A stretch of DNA of 64,000 nucleotides from Odiellus spinosus (lineage: Eukaryota; Arthropoda; Arachnida; Opiliones; Phalangiidae). The position numbers and the translations under genes were made by a program. This document shows positions 46,585 to 58,856 of this stretch, piece by piece (position 1 is the first letter of the stretch; every line of letters starts with the position of its first letter). The stretch is taken from positions 15,587,434-15,651,433 of the forward strand of contig OY987227.1 in the NCBI GenBank assembly GCA_963920705.1, read 5' to 3'. Under the pieces are notes generated by a model. That model was not told the origin of the DNA. It made no database searches and saw only the letters and a list, made by a program, of their open reading frames with translations.

Positions 46585-49492
46585 ACACTTGAAACCAACG
46601 ACACTTGAAACCAACGACACTTGAAACCAACGACACTTGAGACAAACGACACTTGAAACCAACGACACTTGAAACCAACGACACTTGAAACCAACGACAC
46701 TTGAAACCAACGACACTTGAAACAAACGACACTTGAAACCAACGACACTTGAAACCAACGACACTTGAAATCAACGCCCTTGAAACCAACGACACTTGAA
46801 ACCAACGACACTTGAAACCAACGACACTTGAAATCAACGCCCTTGAAACCAACGACACTTGAAACCAACGACACTTGAAACCAACGACACTTGAAACCAA
46901 CGACACTTGAAGCCAACGACACTTGAAACCAACGACACTTGAAACCAACGACACTTGAAACCAACGACACTTGAAACCAACGACACTTGAAACCAACGAC
47001 ACTTGAAACCAACGACACTTGAAACCAACGACACTTGAAACCAACGACACTTGAAACCAACGACACTTGAAACCAACGACACTTGAAGCCAACGACACTT
47101 GAAACCAACGACACTTGAAACCAACGACACTTGAAACCAACGACACTTGAAACCAACGACACTTGAAACCAACGACACTTGAAACCAACGACACTTGAAA
47201 CCAACGACACTTGAAACCAACGACACTTGAAACCAACGACACTTGAAACCAACGACACTTGAAACCAACGACACTTGAAACCAACGACACTTGAAACCAA
47301 CGACACTTGAAACCAACGACACTTGAAACCAACGACACTTGAAACCAACGACACTTGAAACCAACGACACTTGAAACCAACGACACTTGAAACCAACGAC
47401 ACTTGAAACCAACGACACTTGAAACCAACGACACTTGAAACCAACGACACTTGAAGCCAACGACACTTGAAACCAACGACACTTGAAACCAACGACACTT
47501 GAAACCAACGACACTTGAAACCAACGACACTTGAAACCAACGACACTTGAAACCAACGACACTTGAAACCAACGACACTTGAAACCAACGACACTTGAAA
47601 CCAACGACACTTGAAACCAACGACACTTGAAACCAACGACACTTGAAACCAACGACACTTGAAACCAACGACACTTGAAACCAACGACACTTGAAGCCAA
47701 CGACACTTGAAACCAACGACACTTGAAACCAACGACACTTGAAACCAACGACACTTGAAACCAACGACACTTGAAACCAACGACACTTGAAACCAACGAC
47801 ACTTGAAACCAACGACACTTGAAACCAACGACACTTGAAACCAACGACACTTGAAACCAACGACACTTGAAACCAACGACACTTGAAGCCAACGACACTT
47901 GAAACCAACGACACTTGAAACCAACGACACTTGAAACCAACGACACTTGAAACCAACGACACTTGAAACCAACGACACTTGAAACCAACGACACTTGAAA
48001 CCAACGACACTTGAAACCAACGACACTTGAAACCAACGACACTTGAAACCAACGACACTTGAAACCAACGACACTTGAAACCAACGACACTTGAAACCAA
48101 CGACACTTGAAGCCAACGACACTTGAAACCAACGACACTTGAAACCAACGACACTTGAAACCAACGACACTTGAAACCAACGACACTTGAAACCAACGAC
48201 ACTTGAAACCAACGACACTTGAAACCAACGACACTTGAAACCAACGACACTTGAAACCAACGACACTTGAAGCCAACGACACTTGAAACCAACGACACTT
48301 GAAACCAACGACACTTGAAACCAACGACACTTGAAACCAACGACACTTGAAACCAACGACACTTGAAACCAACGACACTTGAAACCAACGACACTTGAAA
48401 CCAACGACACTTGAAACCAACGACACTTGAAACCAACGACACTTGAAACCAACGACACTTGAAACCAACGACACTTGAAACCAACGACACTTGAAACCAA
48501 CGACACTTGAAACCAACGACACTTGAAACCAACGACACTTGAAACCAACGACACTTGAAACCAACGACACTTGAAACCAACGACACTTGAAACCAACGAC
48601 ACTTGAAACCAACGACACTTGAAACCAACGACACTTGAAACCAACGACACTTGAAACCAACGACACTTGAAGCCAACGACACTTGAAACCAACGACACTT
48701 GAAACCAACGACACTTGAAACCAACGACACTTGAAACCAACGACACTTGAAACCAACGACACTTGAAACCAACGACACTTGAAACCAACGACACTTGAAA
48801 CCAACGACACTTGAAACCAACGACACTTGAAACCAACGACACTTGAAACCAACGACACTTGAAACCAACGACACTTGAAACCAACGACACTTGAAACCAA
48901 CGACACTTGAAGCCAACGACACTTGAAACCAACGACACTTGAAACCAACGACACTTGAAACCAACGACACTTGAAACCAACGACACTTGAAACCAACGAC
49001 ACTTGAAACCAACGACACTTGAAACCAACGACACTTGAAACCAACGACACTTGAAGCCAACGACACTTGAAACCAACGACACTTGAAACCAACGACACTT
49101 GAAACCAACGACACTTGAAACCAACGACACTTGAAACCAACGACACTTGAAACCAACGACACTTGAAACCAACGACACTTGAAACCAACGACACTTGAAA
49201 CCAACGACACTTGAAACCAACGACACTTGAAACCAACGACACTTGAAACCAACGACACTTGAAGCCAACGACACTTGAAACCAACGACACTTGAAACCAA
49301 CGACACTTGAAACCAACGACACTTGAAACCAACGACACTTGAAACCAACGACACTTGAAACCAACGACACTTGAAGCCAACGACACTTGAAACCAACGAC
49401 ACTTGAAACCAACGACACTTGAAACCAACGACACTTGAAACCAACGACACTTGAAACCAACGACACTTGAAACCAACGACACTTGAAACAAA
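46585..49492. repeat. 16-bp minisatellite array B, about 182 units, highly homogeneous
   Basis: Nearly all units are identical ACACTTGAAACCAACG. Variants are mostly single GAAGCC units at scattered positions, some about 240 bp (15 units) apart. Two shortened AATCAACGCCC units near the left edge shift the frame. The right junction is AAACAAACTCAC. Minus-strand frames of 887-992 codons cross it; they all read the same 16-residue cycle and are not credible genes. Confidence 0.97.
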
Positions 49493-49861
49493 CTCACAGA
49501 TGCACCGTACCAATGGGTGGTTTACGTTAGCTTTTAAAATTGTGGCGAACCCTCTCGTTTGTGCAATGGTGACGTCTTTGATTGTTTAGGCAATCGTTTC
49601 TCACCTATATTTCGGTGATAAGAGACCTATTTCTCACGATCTTTTGGGTAGAGTACTCGAATAAAGCGAGGCGATTGAATGTAAATCGCATTACCTAGAA
49701 ATGTGGCCAATTTAATATATTAAGTCACTGTAAAAACATTTCACAATGAGAGTTCTAGGGATTAAATATCACTTGAGTTGGACTTCATATCCTGCCAAGT
49801 GCTCGATTACACATGAAATTTATAGTTTAACGTTCTCAATCTCTACTTTATTTTTTAAAAT
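49493..49861 (+). repeat. Segment U copy 3 (promoterless and 3'-truncated)
   Basis: It begins at CTCACAGATGCACCG, so the TATA part is missing and array B takes its place. The ORF (49500-49589) is intact. The copy stops at TTTTTTAAAATACTTGA, where its own TACTTGAG merges with the array unit ACACTTGAAA. The poly(A) part is missing. Confidence 0.85.
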
Positions 49862-52800
49862 ACTTGAAACCAACGACACTTGAAACCAACGACACTTGAA
49901 GCCAACGACACTTGAAACCAACGACACTTGAAACCAACGACACTTGAAGCCAACGACACTTGAAACCAACGACACTTGAAACCAACGACACTTGAAACCA
50001 ACGACACTTGAAACCAACGACACTTGAAACCAACGACACTTGAAACCAACGACACTTGAAACCAACGACACTTGAAACCAACGACACTTGAAACCAACGA
50101 CACTTGAAACCAACGACACTTGAAACCAACGACACTTGAAACCAACGACACTTGAAACCAACGACACTTGAAACCAACGACACTTGAAACCAACGACACT
50201 TGAAACCAACGACACTTGAAACCAACGACACTTGAAACCAACGACACTTGAAACCAACGACACTTGAAACCAACGACACTTGAAACCAACGACACTTGAA
50301 ACCAACGACACTTGAAACCAACGACACTTGAAACCAACGACACTTGAAACCAACGACACTTGAAACCAACGACACTTGAAACCAACGACACTTGAAACCA
50401 ACGACACTTGAAACCAACGACACTTGAAACCAACGACACTTGAAACCAACGACACTTGAAACCAACGACACTTGAAACCAACGACACTTGAAACCAACGA
50501 CACTTGAAACCAACGACACTTGAAACCAACGACACTTGAAACCAACGACACTTGAAGCCAACGACACTTGAAGCCAACGACACTTGAAGCCAACGACACT
50601 TGAAGCCAACGACACTTGAAACCAACGACACTTGAAACCAACGACACTTGAAACCAACGACACTTGAAGCCAACGACACTTGAAGCCAACGACACTTGAA
50701 ACCAACGACACTTGAAACCAACGACACTTGAAACCAACGACACTTGAAACCAACGACACTTGAAACCAACGACACTTGAAACCAACGACACTTGAAACCA
50801 ACGACACTTGAAACCAACGACACTTGAAACCAACGACACTTGAAACCAACGACACTTGAAACCAACGACACTTGAAACCAACGACACTTGAAACCAACGA
50901 CACTTGAAACCAACGACACTTGAAACCAACGACACTTGAAACCAACGACACTTGAAACCAACGACACTTGAAACCAACGACACTTGAAACCAACGACACT
51001 TGAAACCAACGACACTTGAAACCAACGACACTTGAAACCAACGACACTTGAAACCAACGACACTTGAAACCAACGACACTTGAAACCAACGACACTTGAA
51101 ACCAACGACACTTGAAACCAACGACACTTGAAACCAACGACACTTGAAACCAACGACACTTGAAACCAACGACACTTGAAACCAACGACACTTGAAACCA
51201 ACGACACTTGAAACCAACGACACTTGAAACCAACGACACTTGAAACCAACGACACTTGAAACCAACGACACTTGAAACCAACGACACTTGAAACCAACGA
51301 CACTTGAAACCAACGACACTTGAAACCAACGACACTTGAAACCAACGACACTTGAAACCAACGACACTTGAAACCAACGACACTTGAAACCAACGACACT
51401 TGAAACCAACGACACTTGAAACCAACGACACTTGAAACCAACGACACTTGAAACCAACGACACTTGAAACCAACGACACTTGAAACCAACGACACTTGAA
51501 ACCAACGACACTTGAAACCAACGACACTTGAAACCAACGACACTTGAAACCAACGACACTTGAAACCAACGACACTTGAAACCAACGACACTTGAAACCA
51601 ACGACACTTGAAACCAACGACACTTGAAACCAACGACACTTGAAACCAACGACACTTGAAACCAACGACACTTGAAACCAACGACACTTGAAACCAACGA
51701 CACTTGAAACCAACGACACTTGAAACCAACGACACTTGAAACCAACGACACTTGAAACCAACGACACTTGAAACCAACGACACTTGAAACCAACGACACT
51801 TGAAACCAACGACACTTGAAACCAACGACACTTGAAACCAACGACACTTGAAACCAACGACACTTGAAACCAACGACACTTGAAACCAACGACACTTGAA
51901 ACCAACGACACTTGAAACCAACGACACTTGAAACCAACGACACTTGAAACCAACGACACTTGAAACCAACGACACTTGAAACCAACGACACTTGAAACCA
52001 ACGACACTTGAAACCAACGACACTTGAAACCAACGACACTTGAAACCAACGACACTTGAAACCAACGACACTTGAAACCAACGACACTTGAAACCAACGA
52101 CACTTGAAACCAACGACACTTGAAACCAACGACACTTGAAACCAACGACACTTGAAACCAACGACACTTGAAACCAACGACACTTGAAACCAACGACACT
52201 TGAAACCAACGACACTTGAAACCAACGACACTTGAAACCAACGACACTTGAAACCAACGACACTTGAAACCAACGACACTTGAAACCAACGACACTTGAA
52301 ACCAACGACACTTGAAACCAAGGACACTTGAAACCAAGGACACTTGAAACCAAGGACACTTGAAACCAAGGACACTTGAAACCAAGGACACTTGAAACCA
52401 AGGACACTTGAAACCAACGACACTTGAAACCAACGACACTTGAAACCAACGACACTTGAAACCAACGACACTTGAAACCAACGACACTTGAAACCAACGA
52501 CACTTGAAACCAACGACACTTGAAACCAACGACACTTGAAACCAACGACACTTGAAACCAACGACACTTGAAACCAACGACACTTGAAACCAACGACACT
52601 TGAAACCAACGACACTTGAAACCAACGACACTTGAAACCAACGACACTTGAAACCAACGACACTTGAAACCAACGACACTTGAAACCAACGACACTTGAA
52701 ACCAACGACACTTGAAACCAACGACACTTGAAACCAACGACACTTGAAACCAACGACACTTGAAACCAACGACACTTGAAACCAACGACACTTGAAACCA

Positions 52801-53552
52801 ACGACACTTGAAACCAACGACACTTGAAACCAACGACACTTGAAACCAACGACACTTGAAACCAACGACACTTGAAACCAACGACACTTGAAACCAACGA
52901 CACTTGAAACCAACGACACTTGAAACCAACGACACTTGAAACCAACGACACTTGAAACCAACGACACTTGAAACCAACGACACTTGAAACCAACGACACT
53001 TGAAACCAACGACACTTGAAACCAACGACACTTGAAACCAACGACACTTGAAACCAACGACACTTGAAACCAACGACACTTGAAACCAACGACACTTGAA
53101 ACCAACGACACTTGAAACCAACGACACTTGAAACCAACGACACTTGAAACCAACGACACTTGAAACCAACGACACTTGAAACCAACGACACTTGAAACCA
53201 ACGACACTTGAAACCAACGACACTTGAAACCAACGACACTTGAAACCAACGACACTTGAAACCAACGACACTTGAAACCAACGACACTTGAAACCAACGA
53301 CACTTGAAGCCAACGACACTTGAAGCCAACGACACTTGAAACCAACGACACTTGAAACCAACGACACTTGAAACCAACGACACTTGAAACCAACGACACT
53401 TGAAACCAACGACACTTGAAACCAACGACACTTGAAACCAACGACACTTGAAACCAACGACACTTGAAACCAACGACACTTGAAACCAACGACACTTGAA
53501 ACCAACGACACTTGAAACCAACGACACTTGAAACCAACGACACTTGAAACAA
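49862..53552. repeat. 16-bp minisatellite array C, about 230 units, highly homogeneous
   Basis: This is the largest array. Units are identical except for clusters of GAAGCC (about 50550-50690 and 53307-53327) and one run of six CCAAGG units (about 52318-52405). It ends with the same AAACAAACTCAC junction as array B. The minus strand is open in all three frames for over 1,230 codons because the unit has no stop in any minus frame. Confidence 0.97.
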
Positions 53553-54086
53553 ACTCACAGATGCACCGTACCAATGGGTGGTTTACGTTAGCTTTTAAAA
53601 TTGTGGCGAACCCTCTCGTTTGTGCAATGGTGACGTCTTTGATTGTTTAGGCAATCGTTTCTCACCTATATTTCGGTGATAAGAGACCTATTTCTCACGA
53701 TCTTTTGGGTAGAGTACTCGAATAAAGCGAGGCGATTGAATGTAAATCGCATTACCTAGAAATGTGGCCAATTTAATATATTAAGTCACTGTAAAAACAT
53801 TTCACAATGAGAGTTCTAGGGATTAAATATCACTTGAGTTGGACTTCATATCCTGCCAAGTGCTCGATTACACATGAAATTTATAGTTTAACGTTCTCAA
53901 TCTCTACTTTATTTTTTAAAATACTTGAGTTTTGCGACTAGGATGTGCTTTAGATCCAATAGCTTCGTCATTACTACTACGTAATAATGTTGCTATTAAG
54001 TAGTTGGCCAATTATTGAAGTCTGTATCTAAAGCACGTCTAACTTAAGTATAATAAAAAATAAAGATTTAGAATGTTAAATAAGAC
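53553..54086 (+). repeat. Segment U copy 4 (promoterless, 3' end complete)
   Basis: It starts at the same CTCACAGATGCACCG junction as copy 3. It holds the intact 29-codon ORF (53561-53650) and the full 3' part, including the GTGCTTTAGAT / ATCTAAAGCAC pair and AATAAA near 54050. After TGTTAAATA it passes into unique DNA where copies 1 and 2 pass into array. Confidence 0.85.
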
Positions 54087-54231
54087 ATACGAAACGGAAA
54101 TTGATGTCGGCGAGTTAAATAAACGGCCACATACTTCTGGTCTCCATAATTATGTTCTCTTGCTTTAAAGAATTGTTTCGCTTTCCATTCTGATTTTTTG
54201 TCGATGCGATTCAATATTATAAATTTAATCT

Positions 54232-54680
54232 CTAGTTCGGTCTAGCCCGTCCCTCTTGTAATATTTTAGGTAAGGCTAGGTTAGTTAATCCCTCGACCTC
54301 CCCCGTCCATCTGGTAATCTTTAAGGTGAGGTTAGGTTAGTTAATCCCTCTAATTAGCCAATCCCTCCAACTAGTTAATCCTTAGCTCGGGCTATTTGTA
54401 ATATTTTAGGTAAGGCTAGGTTAGGTTAGTTAATTCCTCGAATTAGCCCATCGTTCCAACTAGTTAATCCCTCGGGTTCCCCATTCCATCAAGTAATCTT
54501 TAAGGTTAAATTAGGTTAATTAAACCCTGGAAATAGCCCATCCCTCCAACTAGGTAATCCCTATAACTCGGGCTAACCCGTTCCTCTTGTAATATTTTAG
54601 GTAAGATTAGTTTAGGTTAGTTAATCAATTGAACTAGCCCATCTCTGTTTTACAACTTAGGTAAGGTTAGTTCTCTGCCT
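54232..54680 (+). repeat. TAGGTTAG-rich tandem repeat, units about 140-190 bp
   Basis: GTAATATTTTAGGTAAGG recurs at about 54258, 54398 and 54585. Each is followed by TAGGTTAGTTAAT and CATCC-TCCAACTAG-TAATCC phrases. Shorter GTAATCTTTAAGGT half-units lie between. Confidence 0.7.
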
Positions 54681-54839
54681 TTCGAAATTTGTACCAGGGT
54701 CTCAATTACGAATAGATTGAAGCCTCAATTAAACGCTTTAATTTTTATTCAGCATTAGTAAGAATTAAGGTTCATAAACCTATAAAGCAAAATAGTGAAA
54801 TGTGGAAAAGGTGTATATTTTTGGTGAAAAAAGGACAGA

Positions 54840-55350
54840 AATTATACAAAAAAGAGGTTGCTTCGCACCCTTAAAAAAACTCTTTATCTAACTCGAATCA
54901 AACCCGTGAAGGGACAGAAATTATTTGTTAGAGAAAGAGCAATTTCATATCTTTAAAATTATAGTTAGTAGATTTAGTCTACTACTTCAAAGATTTTATT
55001 ACTATTATATATTTTCCAAAAAACGGATAAAGACGACCTAGTTAACCTTCCTCTCCCAATGATGTTAATTTTAAATTCTATCAGTATCACTAATAAAATT
55101 AGCTAAAGATGGAGTTCCTTTAATGTATATATATATTTATCATTAGTCCTAGGTCGTCTTTATCCGTTTTTTAGAAAATATATAATAGTAATAAAATCTT
55201 TGAAGTAATAGACTAAATCTACTAACTATAATTTTAAAGATATGAAATTGCTCTTTCTCTAACAAATAATTTCTGTCCCTTCACGGGTTTGATTCGAGTT
55301 AGATAAAGAGTTTTTTTAAGGGTGCGAAGCAACCTCTTTTTTGTATAATT
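54840..55350. repeat. Near-perfect inverted repeat, 202-bp arms, 107-bp spacer
   Basis: Left arm 54840-55041 and right arm 55149-55350 are complementary with about two mismatches. The spacer (55042-55148) is AT-rich. A 15-bp phrase AGGACAGAAATTAT/AGGGACAGAAATTAT lies just outside and also inside the left arm. There are no target duplications or known transposon tips. The transcript would form a long hairpin. Confidence 0.9.
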
Positions 55351-58300
55351 ATCATTTAGAGGGAACAAACAATTTTAAAACTGGCCCACTGGGGTGTCAT
55401 TTTATTAAACTTGAACAGCTGTGAGGTTGGATTTTTATCAAAACCCAAATATCATACAAAATCCAACGTGATAACCGAATTCACGAAACAAACTCCACTA
55501 GAAATCATGAAATATCAATAAAAATAACAAAATCTCACATGAATTTATTTACGCCCACTTGTTGTTCGGGAATTTGTGGTTACTGTGGTACTTTGTAAAA
55601 ATGGACAAAGCCAAATTTGCAGTTAAATTTTAATTTTTTAATTGAAATGATAAATATTCTCCCAATTACGAAAGTGAGGGAAATTTTCAGCCTTGCAATG
55701 GCTTGATAGAAATCACGAAATCTCACTAGAAATGCACTTACATAAAATCTATACACCTACTTTAAAATACTTAGTAACTGATTCCAGCCTTAATTAGTAA
55801 TTATGTATTCACTTTAGTACAGAAAAAGCTACATATTTTTACACGGATTGCGTATAATGAAAGATCCCACTAGAAATCACAGAATCACTTGAAATAATGA
55901 AAAATCACTTCAAAACTCATGAAAAATTCCATAGATTTACTTGAAATAAAGAAAAATATTTGAGAGAAATTGAACGAAGTTCGGTTTGATTTATAAATCA
56001 CTTAGAATTTTTTTGATAAATATCCTCCAACCCCACGATTGAATCAAGTGTATAGAGGCGACAAAGGGAGTGTATAATAGCTTTCCTGACGCTAAATCCT
56101 CTGCCTTAAAATTTTGGACAGTATATTTATCTCTATCTCTTCGTGGTCTAGCTCTCTGATGGAAATAATTCACCGCCGGGTGATTAAATATGGGAGGGTT
56201 AAATGCTTTTTTTAAAAAGATAGAAAACTATAAGGGGCGATCTCTATAAAACGTCAAATGAGTTCCGAAATTTCCCGTCTATTTCATTTAGAGATAACAC
56301 GACCAATCTTTATTAAGAAGACTTCTAAAACACTTGAAATATCCGTTATTGTTAGAGAGTAATCTACCTTTGTATTTACTGATATTCCCGAGTGGTAGAG
56401 CTTCCAATTCTCCTATATCTTAGGAGATCCCTTCGTGTCTGACCACACCCTATGGTGATATAGCCTTATACACGATCGAATATTTCCACGCGTCCGGATA
56501 AGTATTAGAACCTTTATTGGTCAAATATAAATAATATAGTATAACATGCCACCAGGAGATATGTTTTAAAAATAAAATGACAGTTTAGTTAAATTATTTT
56601 GGTATTGATCATTATCGTCGGATAATCGTGGGATTATTGTGAAAACTGATATGAAAGGTACTTGGCTAAGCTGGTTTCATTAATGTCTGGGATTCTCACG
56701 AGTCACAAATGGAAAAAAACTTTAAACAACGATACATATGGCAAAGAAAAATTACCTGAACAGAAAAAAATAATCGCTCTTTTCGAAATTTTTTAAAATG
56801 AAAATTCTCCGCAATATTACGTCATCAAAATGGTCGCGTGGCTATTATAGAGCCTACAGTGAATTCTCGCCCATTTTTCCATTTTGATATGGTTGCTTGG
56901 TGCGGTCTTTTTCGTGAAAGTACTTCAAAACTTATCTTTAATTACTCGATCGGGTGATTAAATATAGACCCTTGCTCGCTTAAATCATGATTAAATTGTT
57001 TTTAAAATGATTACCGTACCTAATTCAAGAAAGCATTGATTATTTTTGATTTGACCCGATTAAATAAGATTAAATTTACATTCATGGACGAATTAAATGA
57101 TCTGCCCCTCGATTTTAAGTTGATTTCGAAATAATTGTATTTCCAATTTTAATGGGTTAACTCCCACAAACAAATTTTTTTTTTCTAATTATTTCTCAAG
57201 CATCTAATTATTATCCAATTAAGCTGTGTATACCATTTAATAATTTGGCCAACTATAAATATTTAAAAAAATTAGATAAGACACATCACCGATATTTTAA
57301 AAAACCAGACGATTAAAAACTACTTAAATTATGAAATAAAAATATTACTGTATTACTAATAAAATTTATATACGGATCATTAATACACCCTAAAACGAAC
57401 AATGAGGTAATCAACCAATAAAAATATACGCCAGCGACTCTCAAATAAGGAACTCCATCGGATATCTACGTCATGCCAATTTTCCAATCAAACTATAGCT
57501 ATATAGAAGTATTTAAATTACTAAAAGACTTAGAACTGGCCTCGCTTTAAAAATAAAAAAATAAAAATAAGAAAGAGAAAAAGACAAAACACACAGGATG
57601 AATGAATTAAAAACCTGCCTTGAAATAAACTAAACTTAAAAGGGGTGGAGACCCGTATATTCTTTTCAACAAAAAGGGAATTGGTTATATACAGGAACGT
57701 ATTTTAAAATCAGAAGAAAGAGAGCTCTTGAATATATCAGCATACGTAAATACTAAATAGTGATTTGAAAAAAAAAAAAAAAAAAGAACTTGGGGTGTGT
57801 GTGTGTAAATTCGAACGAAACGAGCCATTCTCTCGCGATGCCTAAATGCAAATCGAAAACCATTGTTAAGAGCGTTTCTGATTCGTTAATATTTATCGTT
57901 ACCAAGAATTGTTCTTATTTCAAAACCAAAGATATACATAGAAACCTGACTTACAATTTTTAACAGGTGTGTGCAGCTTAGGTTCTTTCATTTGTTAAAA
58001 GTTTATAGGCCTCTTAATCGTTATTTGATTTTACTGACAGCTATCTAGATTTTAGAGTTCAAAAACATGTAGTGTAGAAGGGTGTAATTCACCTGCTAGA
58101 TGAAAACTGATTTAAATGTTTTAGTAAAAAAGTGTTCGTGTAAATTTTTCCGTTCAAAACTATCTGACGATATCATGTTTTCCATGAACATGATTAACTA
58201 TATTTACAGTTTCTCCATGCTATCATTTATCGTATGATATGTTAAACAGAAACACCAAATATCATGGTACAATTCCCACACCATACTAATTATTAGTTTG

Positions 58301-58436
58301 CACTACTTTTCTAAACCAATTACGTTAAAGTAGACACGCAACCCTGACTTATTTCGGGCCTCGTTAAATTGAACTAGCGCAAAAAACGTGAATTTCCTAG
58401 TCTAGTATTGTTTTTAACTAATTTATTAACCACAAA
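55351..58436. other. AT-rich non-genic stretch
   Basis: No gene is recognised. A minus-strand open stretch at 55991-56173 has a few coding-like runs but no splice sites or domain that support it. GTGGCTATTATAGAGCCTAC (about 56837-56856) is the inverted partner of the repeat at 34120-34140. Confidence 0.4.
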
Positions 58437-58856
58437 AGGGAGAATGAAACCTAATAATCGATTCCTTATCTTTTAAATAAGCCTAATAAACCAGTAAAAA
58501 AATGACAAACCAATATTAAACTAAAAATAAATTTGAAACTTAACCGGAAAATAGGCTTAGCTGGATTCATGGAGATCCTGAATTTCATGGCATTGATGGG
58601 TAGTCAACCAATGAGTAAAGGCCCGTCGTTAAGGTTATGAGACTTCCATTAACAATCGATTGGTCGATGAGCCTTCAATTCGAAGAAATTCAGGATCCGC
58701 ATGAATCCAGCTAAGCCTATTTTCCGGGCAAGTTTTAAATTTATTTCTAGTTTATTTTTTGTTGATTGTAATTTCTTTTACTGGTGGATTAGGCCTATTT
58801 AAACGATAATGGATCGATAAAAAATCACTTGTTGTTAGGTTGCATTCTCAATCCCT
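58437..58856 (+). mobile_element. AGGGAGAATG-family MITE, most complete copy (420 bp)
   Basis: The left tip AGGGAGAATGAAACC and right tip GGTTGCATTCTCAATCCCT are inverted. Long arms continue through AATAAGCCTAATAAACCAGT and ACTGGTGGATTAGGCCTATT, ATAGGCTTAGCTGGATTCAT and ATGAATCCAGCTAAGCCTAT. The centre has CAACCAATGAGTAAAGG. The flanking TTAA is no longer recognisable. No coding capacity. Confidence 0.75.

Noticed and set aside
44026-53552. CRISPR-like array
   Set aside because: The units abut without unique spacers, and the window is eukaryotic by its introns. It is a minisatellite.
46535-53574. Minus-strand ORFs of 887-1,239 codons across the arrays
   Set aside because: They exist only because the 16-mer lacks stops on that strand; three frames are open together, reading the same cycle. 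No start context, splice signal or non-repeat domain supports a gene.
54232-54680. True telomere array
   Set aside because: TTAGG phrases are few and embedded in a longer unit of about 140-190 bp.
55991-56173. Coding exon on the minus strand
   Set aside because: The peptide looks partly plausible, but no convincing acceptor/donor pair, start or family match was seen.
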